Assembly (NCBI GenBank): GCA_023052935.1
Contig: CM041297.1
Coordinates: 93,589,521 to 93,653,520, forward strand
Length of the DNA stretch: 64,000 bases
From: Piezodorus guildinii
Taxonomy: Eukaryota > Arthropoda > Insecta > Hemiptera > Pentatomidae
Direction: 5' to 3'
In this document: positions 54,265-64,000 of the stretch, one piece after another
Layout of the letters: each line of letters opens with the position of its first letter
Numbering within the stretch: the stretch's first letter is position 1
Notes under the pieces: model-generated
What the model saw: the letters and a program-made list of their open reading frames with translations, nothing else
Told to the model about the DNA's origin: nothing
Database searches by the model: none
Translations under genes and position numbers: made by a program

Positions 54265-55706
54265 AGCCAACAGCAATTAATGACAGACGACTAATTACCA
54301 CATAGCTCTTCTGCTACAACCTATGAAGGATCAGTTCTTTTTCTGGCTGGCATTGTCTTTAGACCAACTGATAACCTTTCCTGTATAGCTTGAAAATAGA
54401 CTACGTTATCGATTGGAATTCTTTATATTTTCTTACATGAGAGCGATATATGCATGACATATATTACTTTCTTGTGTGTTGAAGAATAATTTACTTCTAG
54501 TTCCGTCTTTTAATCTCATTTCTTATTACGTTCATTTTATCCATCTCATGCATAATTCAGACTGCCCGCCATCAACCAGTCATCTACCCAGATCCCTATT
54601 AATCCATATTCACTAGTGCTTCTTCCAGTTAGAATTGGTCATCCTTTGGAATTTCCTTATCTTGTTTTAATTCACCACGCATTCTCATTAACTTTCATGG
54701 AATCTCGCTCCTACTCTTCATGCATCAAACAGACGAAATTAGATATAAGCAAAGTCAAAATTTTACTCAACATTTTGGGACGGTTTGATTTTAATGTTAC
54801 ACAATATATTCGTATTGAGTAAAATAATTAATTTTAGAATTACTGATAGCTGATACGCAACCAAGAATCGGTACTCATTCATGTAAGAGAAAATCTTAAT
54901 TTTTAATCATTTTTTTTGTCTAGCCTATTGGAACAAACAAGTGATTAGAAATAAGAAATATTGTATAAATGTGATTCTGTAGGAATATTATTATTGTCCA
55001 TTGTAACAAAATTTAATATAAACGAATAAATAAATCAGGATTGCATCAGTAGAGATGAATGTAGGGAAAAATTGGGGAATATAAGGTTCCTTGTGGGTGT
55101 CAAAGAGATGAGCAAGGGCAGAGTATGGAGCGAGGAACAAAGAAGAGTGCAGTCTGAAAGAATAAAGAAGATGGGGGAAGAGAGGGAATGTGCTGGCAAA
55201 GTTGGGAGAAAATGATATTTGCGTGGTCTTTAAGACTGTTTCGCGTCAAAAAAATAAATAAATTTGAAGAAAAATAAACAAGAATTATAGAAAAATAATA
55301 TAATTTGGTAATAAAACTTACAATTCTGTGGGCAATGTGACAGTAAACCATGTATTTGTACCTGGAAGAACAAAAATAGTATAAAATAAAAATAGGTCTT
55401 AATAAATTTATAAATCTATTTTATAAAAGAAGGTAAGTATAATAACAAATCAATCTTTATAGTTTATTTAATACATCCTATTTTTTGGCCCAGCCATGTG
55501 TACCACATTTTTATATTATATTACGCATTTTTCCCCCAGGAATATAAAATTAAATGACATAATTATGAGTGGTAAAACAGATGAAAATAATCGAAGAATA
55601 AAAACATTAATACGGCGTGAAACCAGTTCAAACAACTTCATTCAGTAATATAAAAATAAATATATAACTAACATTGAAGTTAAATGAATGTATTTATAAT
55701 AAATAA
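54265..55706. other. No recognised gene
   Basis: Mixed AT-rich sequence. A pyrimidine-rich minus-strand stretch at 55100-55250 keeps an 83-codon frame, but without a family motif. Confidence 0.35.
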
Positions 55707-56560
55707 AATCTGGTGCGGGCAACACACGACTTTCACTTTCCTCCATTTTTAAAATCGATTAAAGAATTTTCAAATACAGTTAGAGATAAAAATGAGTAAA
55801 ACCATTAAAGAATTAATTAAATTGATTTTCTATACAAACATGTGTTTTATTAAAAAATGTATGATATTATTATCTAAAATAATCAGTTAGTTTTATCGGT
55901 TTCTCACCACTCTCCGTTAATTTTTACAAGCTTGTGTATAAGATAATATTTTTTCTAAAATCTTTAGCTTTCCAACGGTATATTGTACATACATATACTG
56001 TTCTTATGCTCAAATACGAAAAATTGCATTAAAAATATTTTTTCAATTTTTTCCTTTAATTAAATATCGAATTCGTTCAACTTGCATATATACCTACTAT
56101 TTACGAATGTTAACAAGATAATATGATTACTTTTATAGAATCTAAAAAATTAAAGGTACTTTAGAGTAAGGAAATTTAAAATATCGGCATTTAAGCCATG
56201 TCAGAATATTTCAATTAGAATGAAACCTACATGATGTTAAAGCCCTTTAAATTTTAAATCGAGGTAGCGAGTTTAATTTAAATCGTTAAGAGCCGTTTTC
56301 GAGAAAATCGTAAAAAGGTGCAAAATGCATGGTATAAAGTACCTCTTCTGGTAAGCTCATGGGATAAAAAGATTTTGTAACATTCCGGGCCTATAGTTGT
56401 CTTAAATATGAAATTTCAACTTCATAGGACTTTCTGTTTACGCTACCTACCACACACACACACACATACACAAAGACCTTTTTGCGGGACCTGGTCATTT
56501 GAACTCAGGGGACTTAAAACGTGTATTTCCCTTAAAAATTTTCACGATCGCAATACTTTT
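55707..56560 (+). repeat. Repeat family R copy, diverged 3' end
   Basis: The 5' end 'aatctggtgcgggcaacaca' is well kept. CA tract at 56450-56471. The 3' terminus is decayed after 'cacgatcgcaatactt', without the terminal palindrome. Confidence 0.83.
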
Positions 56561-56596
56561 ATACTTATATGAGCTAGCAATAGGTATACAATTAAT

Positions 56597-56830
56597 GGGG
56601 GCGGGGTGGCCGAGCGTGATAGCACGCGTTGCCTAGCAACAGATAACCGAAAAGTTAAAATAACACGACTCTCGTGCTGGGGGATTTTATCTCGGCATAT
56701 TTCCCCCGCCCTCACCCCCTGGCTTGAGAGAACCCCCCGTATAGCCTTTAAAGGCGGGGTAGAGGTGGACGAAAATATAAAATTAACAGATAAATTAAAA
56801 GATCACGAAAATAAAACAAACAAGAATTAT
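56597..56830 (+). repeat. SINE-D copy
   Basis: 'gggggcggggtggccgagcg' looks like the start of a class II tRNA (A-box TGGCCGAGCG) and could pair with 'cccccgccc' at 56703-56711. No good B-box is visible. Ends in an A-rich tail with 'gaaaataaaacaaacaag'. A second copy lies at 50275. Family status rests on two copies. Confidence 0.6.
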
Positions 56831-57462
56831 TTACCAGATATATATCCGTGGAAAGACAAGTTCCGATAATCATATTGTACAAAATACAAGTAGAAATTGT
56901 TATTTAAGATGAAATTAAATTTTAATATACATATTCAACAAATTTTATGATTCCTTTTTTTTTTTTCGTTATTAAGTACTATGATTCATATTATTTCGTT
57001 TTTATCTAAAGATGGCTATGATCAAACTAAAACAATCGCCCGGAACTTTATATATACCCTACCGTACAGATCTTGACTTCATGGCCATTGATCAGTATTA
57101 CAATTTATTAATACTAGTCGAAGTCCAAATAAATTATACTATTTTAACTGTAGAAAGTATCAAATAAAGTTGGCGAATCCTACAGGAAGTATCGTAAAAA
57201 CTAAGCCTATTACGCTAATCCATAAATAACATAAAAAAAAAGATAAAACTATAATAATTTTCGAGCATGGAAACCAATTGAAGAATATAATCCACTAATT
57301 ACAAAGAAACAGAAAACTGAAGCCGTAATTCTTCTAAGGAAATGGAATTCAAAAATAAAAATCATGGGAACTGTTGATTGCTATGTAATTATGGTTGAAT
57401 TAATAATTATTTGAATGTTTTTTTGTAGAATTCATTATCCTATGTAAATCTTAAGAAATAAT
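56831..57462. other. No recognised gene
   Basis: AT-rich spacer without supported features. Confidence 0.35.
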
Positions 57463-57624
57463 GTGCAATACATCGCACATCGCACATGCTCGGGACCACC
57501 TTTTAACGTCCCCTCCGAAGGACGGCATAACTAAGGATTTTTTACTCCCAAAATCCCAAGGATTGAACCCGGGTCCTTGGTCATAGGAGGCTGTCATGCT
57601 AACCACTATGCTACAGGTAACCCC
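57463..57624 (-). repeat. SINE-A, 3'-truncated copy
   Basis: Minus-strand tRNA-like head and first half of the body; stops at 'cgatgtgcgatg', where the usual 'gcgatgtcagg' element is. An internal 20-base deletion removes part of the 'tttttaatggg' segment. Confidence 0.8.
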
Positions 57625-57868
57625 AGTAAATTATAGATAGACATATCCAAGATTTTCCATGTCATTGAGAAATACCTACAAACATTTTTTTTTTGTATTT
57701 ATTTTTAAAATATTTTCTAAAAAAGATACCTCGTATATTAAATTTAAATCGGCTATATGTTTTTAGTTTTATTTATTATTTACATGTTATTTTAACCATA
57801 AAATGTAATTAAATTTCGTTAGCTATTAGCACTTTAATTTACAAAATATACTTGAATAACCAAGATTT
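57625..57868. other. No recognised gene
   Basis: AT-rich spacer. Confidence 0.35.
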
Positions 57869-57882
57869 ATCATTACTATAAT

Positions 57883-58168
57883 GGGATCACTTGTAGCTGG
57901 GTGGCTAGCGTAACAGCCTCTCATGCTAAAGGTCACGGGTTCAAACCCGCAGGTGATCCTAGGATTTTTTAATGGGAGTAAAAAATCCTTAGTTACGCCG
58001 TCCTTCGGAGGGGACGTTAAAAGGTGGTCCCGAGCCTGTGCGATGTCAGGTACTCGTTAAAGATCCCTATCCTAATAAAACCTGGATAGGCAAAATTTAG
58101 GACTCCCACTGCAGCATCGTCCGATTAGCCATAGTTGCATAAAGTGACGTTAAATAAATAAACAAACA
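57883..58168 (+). mobile_element. SINE-A, reference copy with target duplication
   Basis: 286 bp. The tRNA-like head GGGATCACTTGTAGCTGGGT folds back on 'ggtgatcc' (acceptor-stem-like). A-box TAGCTGGGTGG and B-box GGTTCAAACCC are in place. The body has an internal hairpin ('aggattttttaat ... taaaaaatcct'). The 3' end is 'gacgttaaataaataaacaa'. It is flanked by a perfect 14-bp duplication ATCATTACTATAAT at 57869-57882 and 58169-58182, which marks it as the youngest SINE-A copy. Confidence 0.92.
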
Positions 58169-58276
58169 ATCATTACTATAATTTCATAAAGTTAAAAATA
58201 TTTATTAAAAGTGATTTAAATTTAAGGGGAAATTAAACAGAGATTAGGGGAAGAGATGAGATAAAATTGATATATC

Positions 58277-58350
<74 letters not shown>

Positions 58351-58351
<1 letters not shown>

Positions 58352-58526
58352 CATTTCCAAGTCAAATTCAACCTTTTCCAAGTCAAATTCAACCTTTTCC
58401 AAGTCAAATTCAACCTTTTCCAAGTCAAATTCAACCTTTTCCAAGTCAAATTCAACCTTTTCCAAGTCAAATTCAACCATTTCCAAGTCAAATTCAACCT
58501 TTTCCATTTCAAATTCAACCTTTTTC
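58351..58526 (-). repeat. 21-bp minisatellite, left tip (8 units)
   Basis: Eight units of 'ccaagtcaaattcaacctttt'. The innermost has 'ccatttc' in place of 'ccaagtc' and one has 'catttcc'. On the minus strand each unit reads KVEFDLE. Confidence 0.93.
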
Positions 58527-58529
58527 GAT

Positions 58530-58690
58530 TTCAATAAAATAATTTTATTCTTCAATCTTTTTTTATTTATTGAGCAATATTACAATCTGTCCAATTCAGG
58601 ACATTTTTAATAGTGATAACGTACAACATTCACACGATATATACAAAACTATAAATTTATATAATAATAATAATAAAATATACATATATA
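58530..58690. repeat. Left-arm-only insertion in the palindrome
   Basis: Between 'tttcaataaaat' and 'aaaataataaaaatcaaatt' the left arm carries about 160 bases (including 'caatctgtccaattcaggac') with no counterpart in the right arm, where the same two blocks are adjacent at 61180-61202. Insertion on the left or deletion on the right. Confidence 0.7.
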
Positions 58691-58959
58691 CAAAATAAAT
58701 AATAAAATAATAAAAATCAAATTAACATGATTTTATGTTTTAATGGTTATTTTAATTACACATTGTGTTTTTAACCCTTGTGGCTTGTTAAATGTTCCCA
58801 GGGGCCTTTCTACATATAATTAGTCACGAATATAATAATAAGTATAACCGATACTTTAATTTTAAGACATTTGCGATACAAATGCTGGTAGTCGGATTAG
58901 CGGGATTCATTTTATTTTAGTTTTATAATCGCGGGCGAAAATATTATCAATAGAGGTTT

Positions 58960-59625
58960 ATTTTAACTTTTTCGTATTTATTGGATAGTAGTCTCAGCAG
59001 ATGCGTTCCCAAAGGTTCGTTACCGATTATACTATTAATTTTAATAGCGCTCGCTCAAATATGGGTTTATTATAACTTTTTCGTATTTATTGGATAGTAG
59101 GCTAAGCAGATGCGTTCCCAAAGGTTCGTTACCGACTACACTATTAATTTTAATCGCGCTCGCTCAAATATGGGTTTATTATAATTTTTTTCGTATTTAT
59201 TGGATACAAGGCTCAGTAGCTGCGTTCCCAAAGGTTCGTTACCGACTACACTATTAATTTCAATAGCGCTCGCTCCAATATGGGTTAATTATAACTTTTT
59301 CGTATTTATTGGATACAAGGCTCAGTAGCTGCGTTCCCAAAGGTTCGTTACCGATTACACTATTAATTTTAATCGCGCTCCCTCAATTATCGGTTTATTA
59401 TAACTTTTTCGTATTTATTGGATACTAGGCTCAGTAGCTGCGTTCCCAAAGGTTCGTTACCGATTACAGTATTAGTTTTAATCGCGCTCGCTCAAATATG
59501 GGTTTATTATAACTTTTTCGTGTTTATTGGACACTAGGCTCAGTAGCTGCGTTCCCAAAGGTTCGTTACCGATTACACTATTAAATTTAATTGCGCCAAC
59601 TCAAGTAGAGGTTTATCAAATAAGA
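58960..59625 (+). repeat. 109-bp subrepeat array, left arm (6 units)
   Basis: The core 'gcgttcccaaaggttcgtta' starts at 59003, 59112, 59222, 59331, 59440 and 59549: a period of 109, once 110. Each unit also has 'actattaattttaat.gcgc' and 'ttataactttttcgtattta'. Confidence 0.95.
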
Positions 59626-59847
59626 ATGTACTTATAAAATCGTTCTGTTTAGCTGATTATTATCAAACTACAAAATATTAACGAAAAAGATAACATACTA
59701 TCCTGAAAAAAAAACCCAATACATGAAAAGTTACAAAAAACACGAAATAAACATACATTAGACCAACTGACTAAAAAAACATTAACACATTCACTAACAA
59801 AACTCCCGAAACACAAATACAGAGATTAGCATAGAAAAGAAAAACGA
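59626..59847. other. Central spacer of the palindrome
   Basis: About 220 bases of AT-rich unique sequence without inverted counterpart. No open frame of note, so no transposase. Confidence 0.7.
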
Positions 59848-60960
59848 ATTTATGATAAACCCATAATTGAGCGAGCGCCATAAGAATTAATAGTGTAATC
59901 GGTAACGAACCTTTGGAAACGCAGCTACTGAGCCTAGTATCCAATAAATACGAAAAAGTTATAATAAACCCATATTTGAGCGAGCGCACGAATAATTAAT
60001 AGAATGGTCGGGAAAGAATCCCCCGTAACGCAGCAACTGAGCCTAGTATCCAATAAATACGAAAAAGTTATAATAAACCCATATATGAGTGAGCGCACGA
60101 ATAATTAATAGACTGGTCGGGAAAGAAGCCCCCGTAACGCAGCAACTGCGCCTAGTATCCAATAAATACGAAAAAGTTATAATAAACCCATATTTGAGCG
60201 AGCGCACGAATAATTAATAGAATGGTCGGGAAAGAACCCCCGTAACGCAGCTACTGTGCCTAGTATCCAATAAATACGAAAAAGTTATAATAAACCCATA
60301 TTTGAGCGAGCGCGAATAAAATTAATAGTGTAATCGGTAACGAACCTTTGGGAACGCAGCTACTGAGCCTTGCATCCAATAAATACGAAAAAGTCATAAT
60401 AAAACCATATTTGAGCGAGCGCGATTAAAATTGATAGTGTGATCGGTAACGAACCTTTGGGAACGCAGCTACTGAGCCTTGTATCCAATAAATACGAAAA
60501 AGTTATAATAAACCCATATTGGAGCGAGCGCTATTGAAATTAATAGTGTAGTCGGTAACGAACCTTTGGGAACGCAGCTACTGAGCCTTGTATCCAATAA
60601 ATACGAAAAAGTTATAATAAACCCATATTTGAGCGAGCGCGATTAAAATTAATAGTGTAGTCGGTAACGAACCTTTGGGAACGCAGCTACTGAGCCTAGT
60701 ATCCAATAAATACGAAAAAGTCATAATAAAACCATATTTGAGCGAGCGCGATTAAAATTAATAGTGTAATCGGTAATGAACCTTTGGGAACGCAGCTACT
60801 GAGCCTTGTATCCAATAAATACGAAAAAGTTATAATAAACCCATATTTGAGCGAGCGCGATTAAAATTAATAGTATAATCGGTAACGAACCTTTGGGAAC
60901 GCATCTGCTTAGCCTACTATCCAATAAATACGAAAAAGTTAAAATAAACCTCTATTGATA
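59848..60960 (-). repeat. 109-bp subrepeat array, right arm (10 units)
   Basis: The core 'acgca' sits at 59919, 60028, 60137, 60245, 60354, 60463, 60572, 60681, 60790 and 60899 (spacing 108-109). Three units (cores 60028, 60137, 60245) carry the variant 'gaatggtcgggaaagaa.ccc' or 'gactggtc...' in place of 'tgtaatcggtaacgaacctt'. Confidence 0.95.
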
Positions 60961-61195
60961 ATATTTTCGCCCGCGATTATAAAACTAAAATAAAACGAAT
61001 CCCGCTAATCCGACTACCAGACCTTGTATTGCAAATGTCTTAAAATTAATGTATCGGTTATACAATATTCGTGACTAATTATATGTAGAAAGGCCTATGG
61101 GAACATTTAACAAGCCACAAGGGTTAAAAACACAAGGTGTAATTAAAATAACCATTAAAACATAAAATCATGTTAATTTAATTTTTATTATTTTA

Positions 61196-61337
61196 TTGAA
61201 ATCGAAAAAGGTTGAATTTGAAATGGAAAAGGTTGAATTTGACTTGGAAAAGGTTGAATTTGACTTAAAAAAGGTTGAATTTGACTTGGAAAAGGTTGAA
61301 TTTGACTTGGAAAAGGTTGAATTTGACTTGGAAATGC
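61196..61337 (+). repeat. 21-bp minisatellite, right tip (6 units)
   Basis: Six units, inverse of the left tip, reading KVEFDLE on the plus strand; one unit has KVEFDLK. The innermost unit reads VEFEMEK, as at the left tip. Confidence 0.93.

Positions 61338-61424
<87 letters not shown>
61338..61424. repeat. (TA)n followed by (GA)n
   Basis: TA tract to 61404 with one TT slip near the palindrome tip, then about 10 GA units. Confidence 0.95.
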
Positions 61425-61589
61425 TATTTGTGTGTATATATTGTTATTAAAGCCACATTGAGGAATGCAGGTATCTTTAGGACGGTTGTCTAGGACATCG
61501 ATATTGAACTCTAGGGTTTATCTAGTTTTTTAATAAATAATAATTATAATATTTAATTATTTTTTATTTTCGAAAACAGTGTAAACTTC

Positions 61590-61790
61590 TATAAGAGGTA
61601 GATATTAGGGCTGATCTATTTCTTCCAAATTCATAATTTTTTATTCTATCAACAATAAAATTTATTTAAGTATTTCACACTATTTAATAACAATAGAACC
61701 ATACATAATTTTAAATTGGTCTAATCCTTAATCCAGTTGAGGACAAAGATCTAAGCAATACCCTGCTCAGATATGATTTATTAATTATTA
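61590..61790 (-). repeat. Interspersed repeat, family Z
   Basis: The reverse complement contains 'gaatttggaagaaataga', then 'ctaatatctacctct', as at 62575-62625, and 'gattaaggattagaccaatt' as at 20999-21022. It forms an inverted pair with 62350-62640 around a CR1-like fragment. Confidence 0.6.
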
Positions 61791-61849
61791 ATCAAGCAAC
61801 TTCATTTACTTTTTCAAGTTGGAATGAAATGAAAATGAAAAATAAAATG

Positions 61850-62335
61850 AAAAAATAATTTTTATTCTAGGACAGCCAGTCCCCTAAGAATAATATAAAT
61901 GTACATTAAAGTATTAATCTTCTGGCTATTACGTCTACAAAATATACATCATACAACAAATTATACTGCATATTATGAATAAAAAAAAATAAAAAAAATG
62001 CATAAATACACTTAAACACACGCATATATATGTACAAGGTAATATTGCAACCTTATAATTGATAAAAGAAATAAAATGAACTGAAACATTGATTAATAAA
62101 AAAATAAAATGAATAAACAGTGTAAATAGTCAAAACTTATAAAGGCGCGGTAGACTGATATTCAAGGAGATGGATAAATAGTTTATGCTTGAAGGAAGTT
62201 AAGGATTGGGATGTACAAATAGGCATGGGTAAGGAATTCCAAAATGAAGTAGCACGAATAACGAAAGATCTCTTGAAGGAAGTAGTTCTGTAGGAGGGAA
62301 TGAACAAGTTCAGGGACTGGGATCAGATGAATAAG
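61850..62335 (-). pseudogene. CR1-like LINE, C-terminus and 3' UTR
   Basis: On the minus strand: RTTSFKRSFVIRATSFWNSL then PMPICTSQSLTSFKHKLFIH, the 'FWNSLP' C-terminal block of CR1/L2-type ORF2, then stop and a 3' UTR ending 'ggggactggctgtcctagaa' and 'taaaaattattttttc'. 5'-truncated. Confidence 0.75.
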
Positions 62336-62349
62336 TCATAATAAGAAAA

Positions 62350-62640
62350 TGAATAAATCAACTTTAATGATCAAGCACTTATTAATTTTAAAATTTGTGC
62401 ACAATAATTTGTAAATGTTGTTAAAAAAGGACACCTAGCTTAAAATAATTAAACAAAAAAGTTTTAATAATTCACTTCATTATAGTTGTTTTTAAATTTT
62501 ATTTGTAATTGTTAATTTTACTTGTAGAGTCCAGATGAGGTCCCGAAACGTTGAATTGTTGATAGAATAAAAAATAAGAATTTGGAAGAAATAAATCCGC
62601 TCTAATAGTTACCTCTAATATTATGCTAGATCTTCTGTTG
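62350..62640 (+). repeat. Interspersed repeat, family Z
   Basis: Contains 'ggacacctagcttaaa' (compare 21096-21108), 'ttacttgtagagt', 'gatgaggtcccgaaacgttg' and 'tttggaagaaataaat', then 'acctctaatattatg'. Confidence 0.65.
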
Positions 62641-62989
62641 ATAGGAATAAAATTATGTAAAGTATAAACTTCTGAATATACTAATAAGAACCACTCAGGA
62701 AAAAGTAAAAAATACATCAAAAATGAGTTTATTTAAGGAAAATCTAAATAAAAATGAAATATAAATAAAGTTTAAATTTTGGTAATATCGCCACATCAAA
62801 TGCATTCTTCCACCCTAACATCTCACTTTATCATAAACGTGAAAAAAAGGTAAAAGGCATAGAATGTAGGTCGATATTGGAGAAAATAACCCAAGTAATA
62901 GGATACAATAGCACAACAATATGAAGGACTCACCAAGAATTCGGTGGTTTCCAAAGGAAAGTTTGATAGCGAAAAAGAGGTTGATTGGA
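62641..62989. other. No recognised gene
   Basis: AT-rich spacer. Minus-strand frame 62815-63057 overlaps it but has no supporting motif. Confidence 0.35.
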
Positions 62990-63200
62990 GAGAGCTCACC
63001 GGCTGGATGATGGAACAACACTGACTGCTGCACCACCGAGGACAAAGTGTATTCCAAGGAAATACAGGCGGCTTCGGTTGGCCTTACTCGAGCAGCTGCC
63101 CAGCCTTATGGGGTTTGAGGCACGTTCAAGGAGATTAGACCATTCGCAACCTGACAATGTATCGGCTGTCCGATTGGGACACAACTTTAAGGAAACTTAA
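62990..63200. other. GC-richer segment open on both strands, possible exon
   Basis: Plus frame: RLDDGTTLTAAPPRTKCIPR then KYRRLRLALLEQLPSLMGFE, ending at a stop at 63200. Minus frame: TADTLSGCEWSNLLERASNP ... FLGIHFVLGGAAVSVVPSSS, reaching a donor-like CCG|GTGAGC at about 62997. No good acceptor was found on either strand and no family recognised. It is clearly unlike the AT-rich surroundings, so an exon or a transposon piece is likely. Confidence 0.25.
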
Positions 63201-64000
63201 TGACTAATTTAGAGATTACAAGATGATTCATAAGGTGGAATATTCAGGAGTCATTTTTTCTAAATATTTTAATTTTGCCGACGTGTGTGAGCCATCATCA
63301 GGGCATTACTGAGCCACGTCTAAGCATAAAATGCTATAATAGTTTCTACAGTCGACTATACATCCTCAATATGATTCATAAGGATATTTATAACAAACCT
63401 GAATACGAAAAATAAATAGAAAATCATCCAATTAATTATTCAGGAACTTTCCCACGTTAAACACTTTTTGCGATGAAAATTGACTTCACGTGGACGAGGG
63501 ATTCCCAGTATATTAATACTTAAGGAAGATCTTCTTCACGTTCTAAATTAATTTACACGTTTAGATAGATCCAAAGAAGGTACTAAAGGAAATATATCCC
63601 GACATTGTTTCGAGGATCATCCTGGGCGTATTTGTAACATCGCGGCCGAAACCTGAAAACGCTCACAGATCTTGAGGAAAAGCAGTTAACCGTCGGATGG
63701 ATTGTTGAAAAAAACTACTCAAAACTAATAATAAATTTTCAAAATGTTAATCCGATACTGCAGTGAGAGGTAGAAACCTATTCGTGCGTAAAACACTGTA
63801 ACTTAACGATTCTCTAAAAAAAAAAAAAAAAATAACGATAATTAAAGCATGTTACCATGAATTATACAATATTTTAGACTACAAAATATTTCAACTTCAA
63901 AATCAGAAAAAAGTACTTTTCATGTTTTGGAACAAGTTACACGATACTGCTCAGATGTAGTTGCTAGAGAAACCTATTTTTGTTTTCATTAGACATTACA
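63201..64000. other. No recognised gene
   Basis: A CTGATGATGG-type motif with 'acgtcggc' lies at 63277-63303 (minus). The rest shows no supported feature. Confidence 0.35.

Larger units (their letters stand above)
58284..61404. mobile_element. Foldback-type element, giant palindrome of tandem subrepeats
   Basis: Two long inverted arms (58351 to about 59625, and about 59848 to 61337) surround a spacer of about 220 bases. From tip to centre each arm has: the 8-base tip GCATTTCC, a 21-bp minisatellite, a single-copy stretch ('ttaacatgattttatgtttt', 'taacccttgtggcttgttaa', 'ataatcgcgggcgaaaatat'), then 109-bp subrepeats. (TA)n tracts of about 65 bp flank both tips. Long inverted repeats made of tandem subrepeats are the hallmark of foldback elements. 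No open frame in it looks like a transposase, so it would be non-autonomous. TA duplication cannot be read because of the flanking TA tracts. Confidence 0.85.

Noticed and set aside
57883..57958. Possible functional tRNA gene at the SINE-A head
   Set aside because: Same sequence heads several dispersed copies with target duplication; no terminator T-run follows the head.
58244..58555. Long open frames with YIYIYI and KVEFDLE repeats
   Set aside because: They are simple translations of TA microsatellite and the 21-bp minisatellite; no start context or gene structure.
58960..60960. Regular 109-bp spacing could suggest a CRISPR-like array
   Set aside because: The whole 109-bp unit is conserved, with no unique spacers, arms are inverted, and the context is animal retroelement DNA.

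Overview
This window is strongly AT-rich nuclear DNA from an animal. The mix of a Jockey-type retrotransposon, a mariner transposase remnant, tRNA-derived SINEs and an arthropod-style initiator with a TATA box suggests an arthropod, most likely an insect. The species cannot be named from the sequence. There are no operons, rRNA genes, CRISPR arrays or convincing functional tRNA genes. Most of the window is intronic or intergenic sequence built from nested transposable elements, microsatellites and old repeats.

Host coding sequence is sparse and lies on the minus strand. An exon at 8632-8741 carries an ATG and a signal peptide and ends at a GTAAGT donor. A GC-rich exon at 6112-6282 has canonical splice sites and exactly the matching phase. 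Together they make the start of a secreted or membrane protein that I do not recognise. A second gene is represented by an exon at 37919-38076 and a possible short terminal exon at 29673-29722.

Mobile DNA dominates. At 21115-25934 there is an apparently intact Jockey-clade LINE (gag-like ORF1, endonuclease/reverse transcriptase ORF2, poly(A)) inside a perfect 12-bp target site duplication. ORF1 and ORF2 are in one frame, separated only by TAA directly followed by ATG. Damaged pieces of several other LINE types are scattered around: a second Jockey subfamily, CR1-like, RTE-like, an RNase H-bearing type and others. One Jockey piece is nested in a CR1-like 3' UTR with a 13-bp duplication. Four tRNA-derived SINE families occur, three copies with clear target duplications.

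The most striking structure is at about 58284-61404: a roughly 3-kb palindrome whose arms are arrays of 109-bp subrepeats (6 on the left, 10 on the right), tipped by a 21-bp minisatellite and flanked by TA tracts. It has the architecture of a foldback element. Other notable items are a roughly 0.9-kb repeat family ('family R', nine copies or pieces) carrying a CA tract at a fixed position, a 366-bp tandem array with an inverted left edge, a 148-bp near-perfect palindrome, and a recurrent CTGANGA-like / CGAAACGT motif in several unrelated repeats.

Repeat family names (R, Y, Z, SINE-A to SINE-D) are mine and were built only by comparing copies inside this window.
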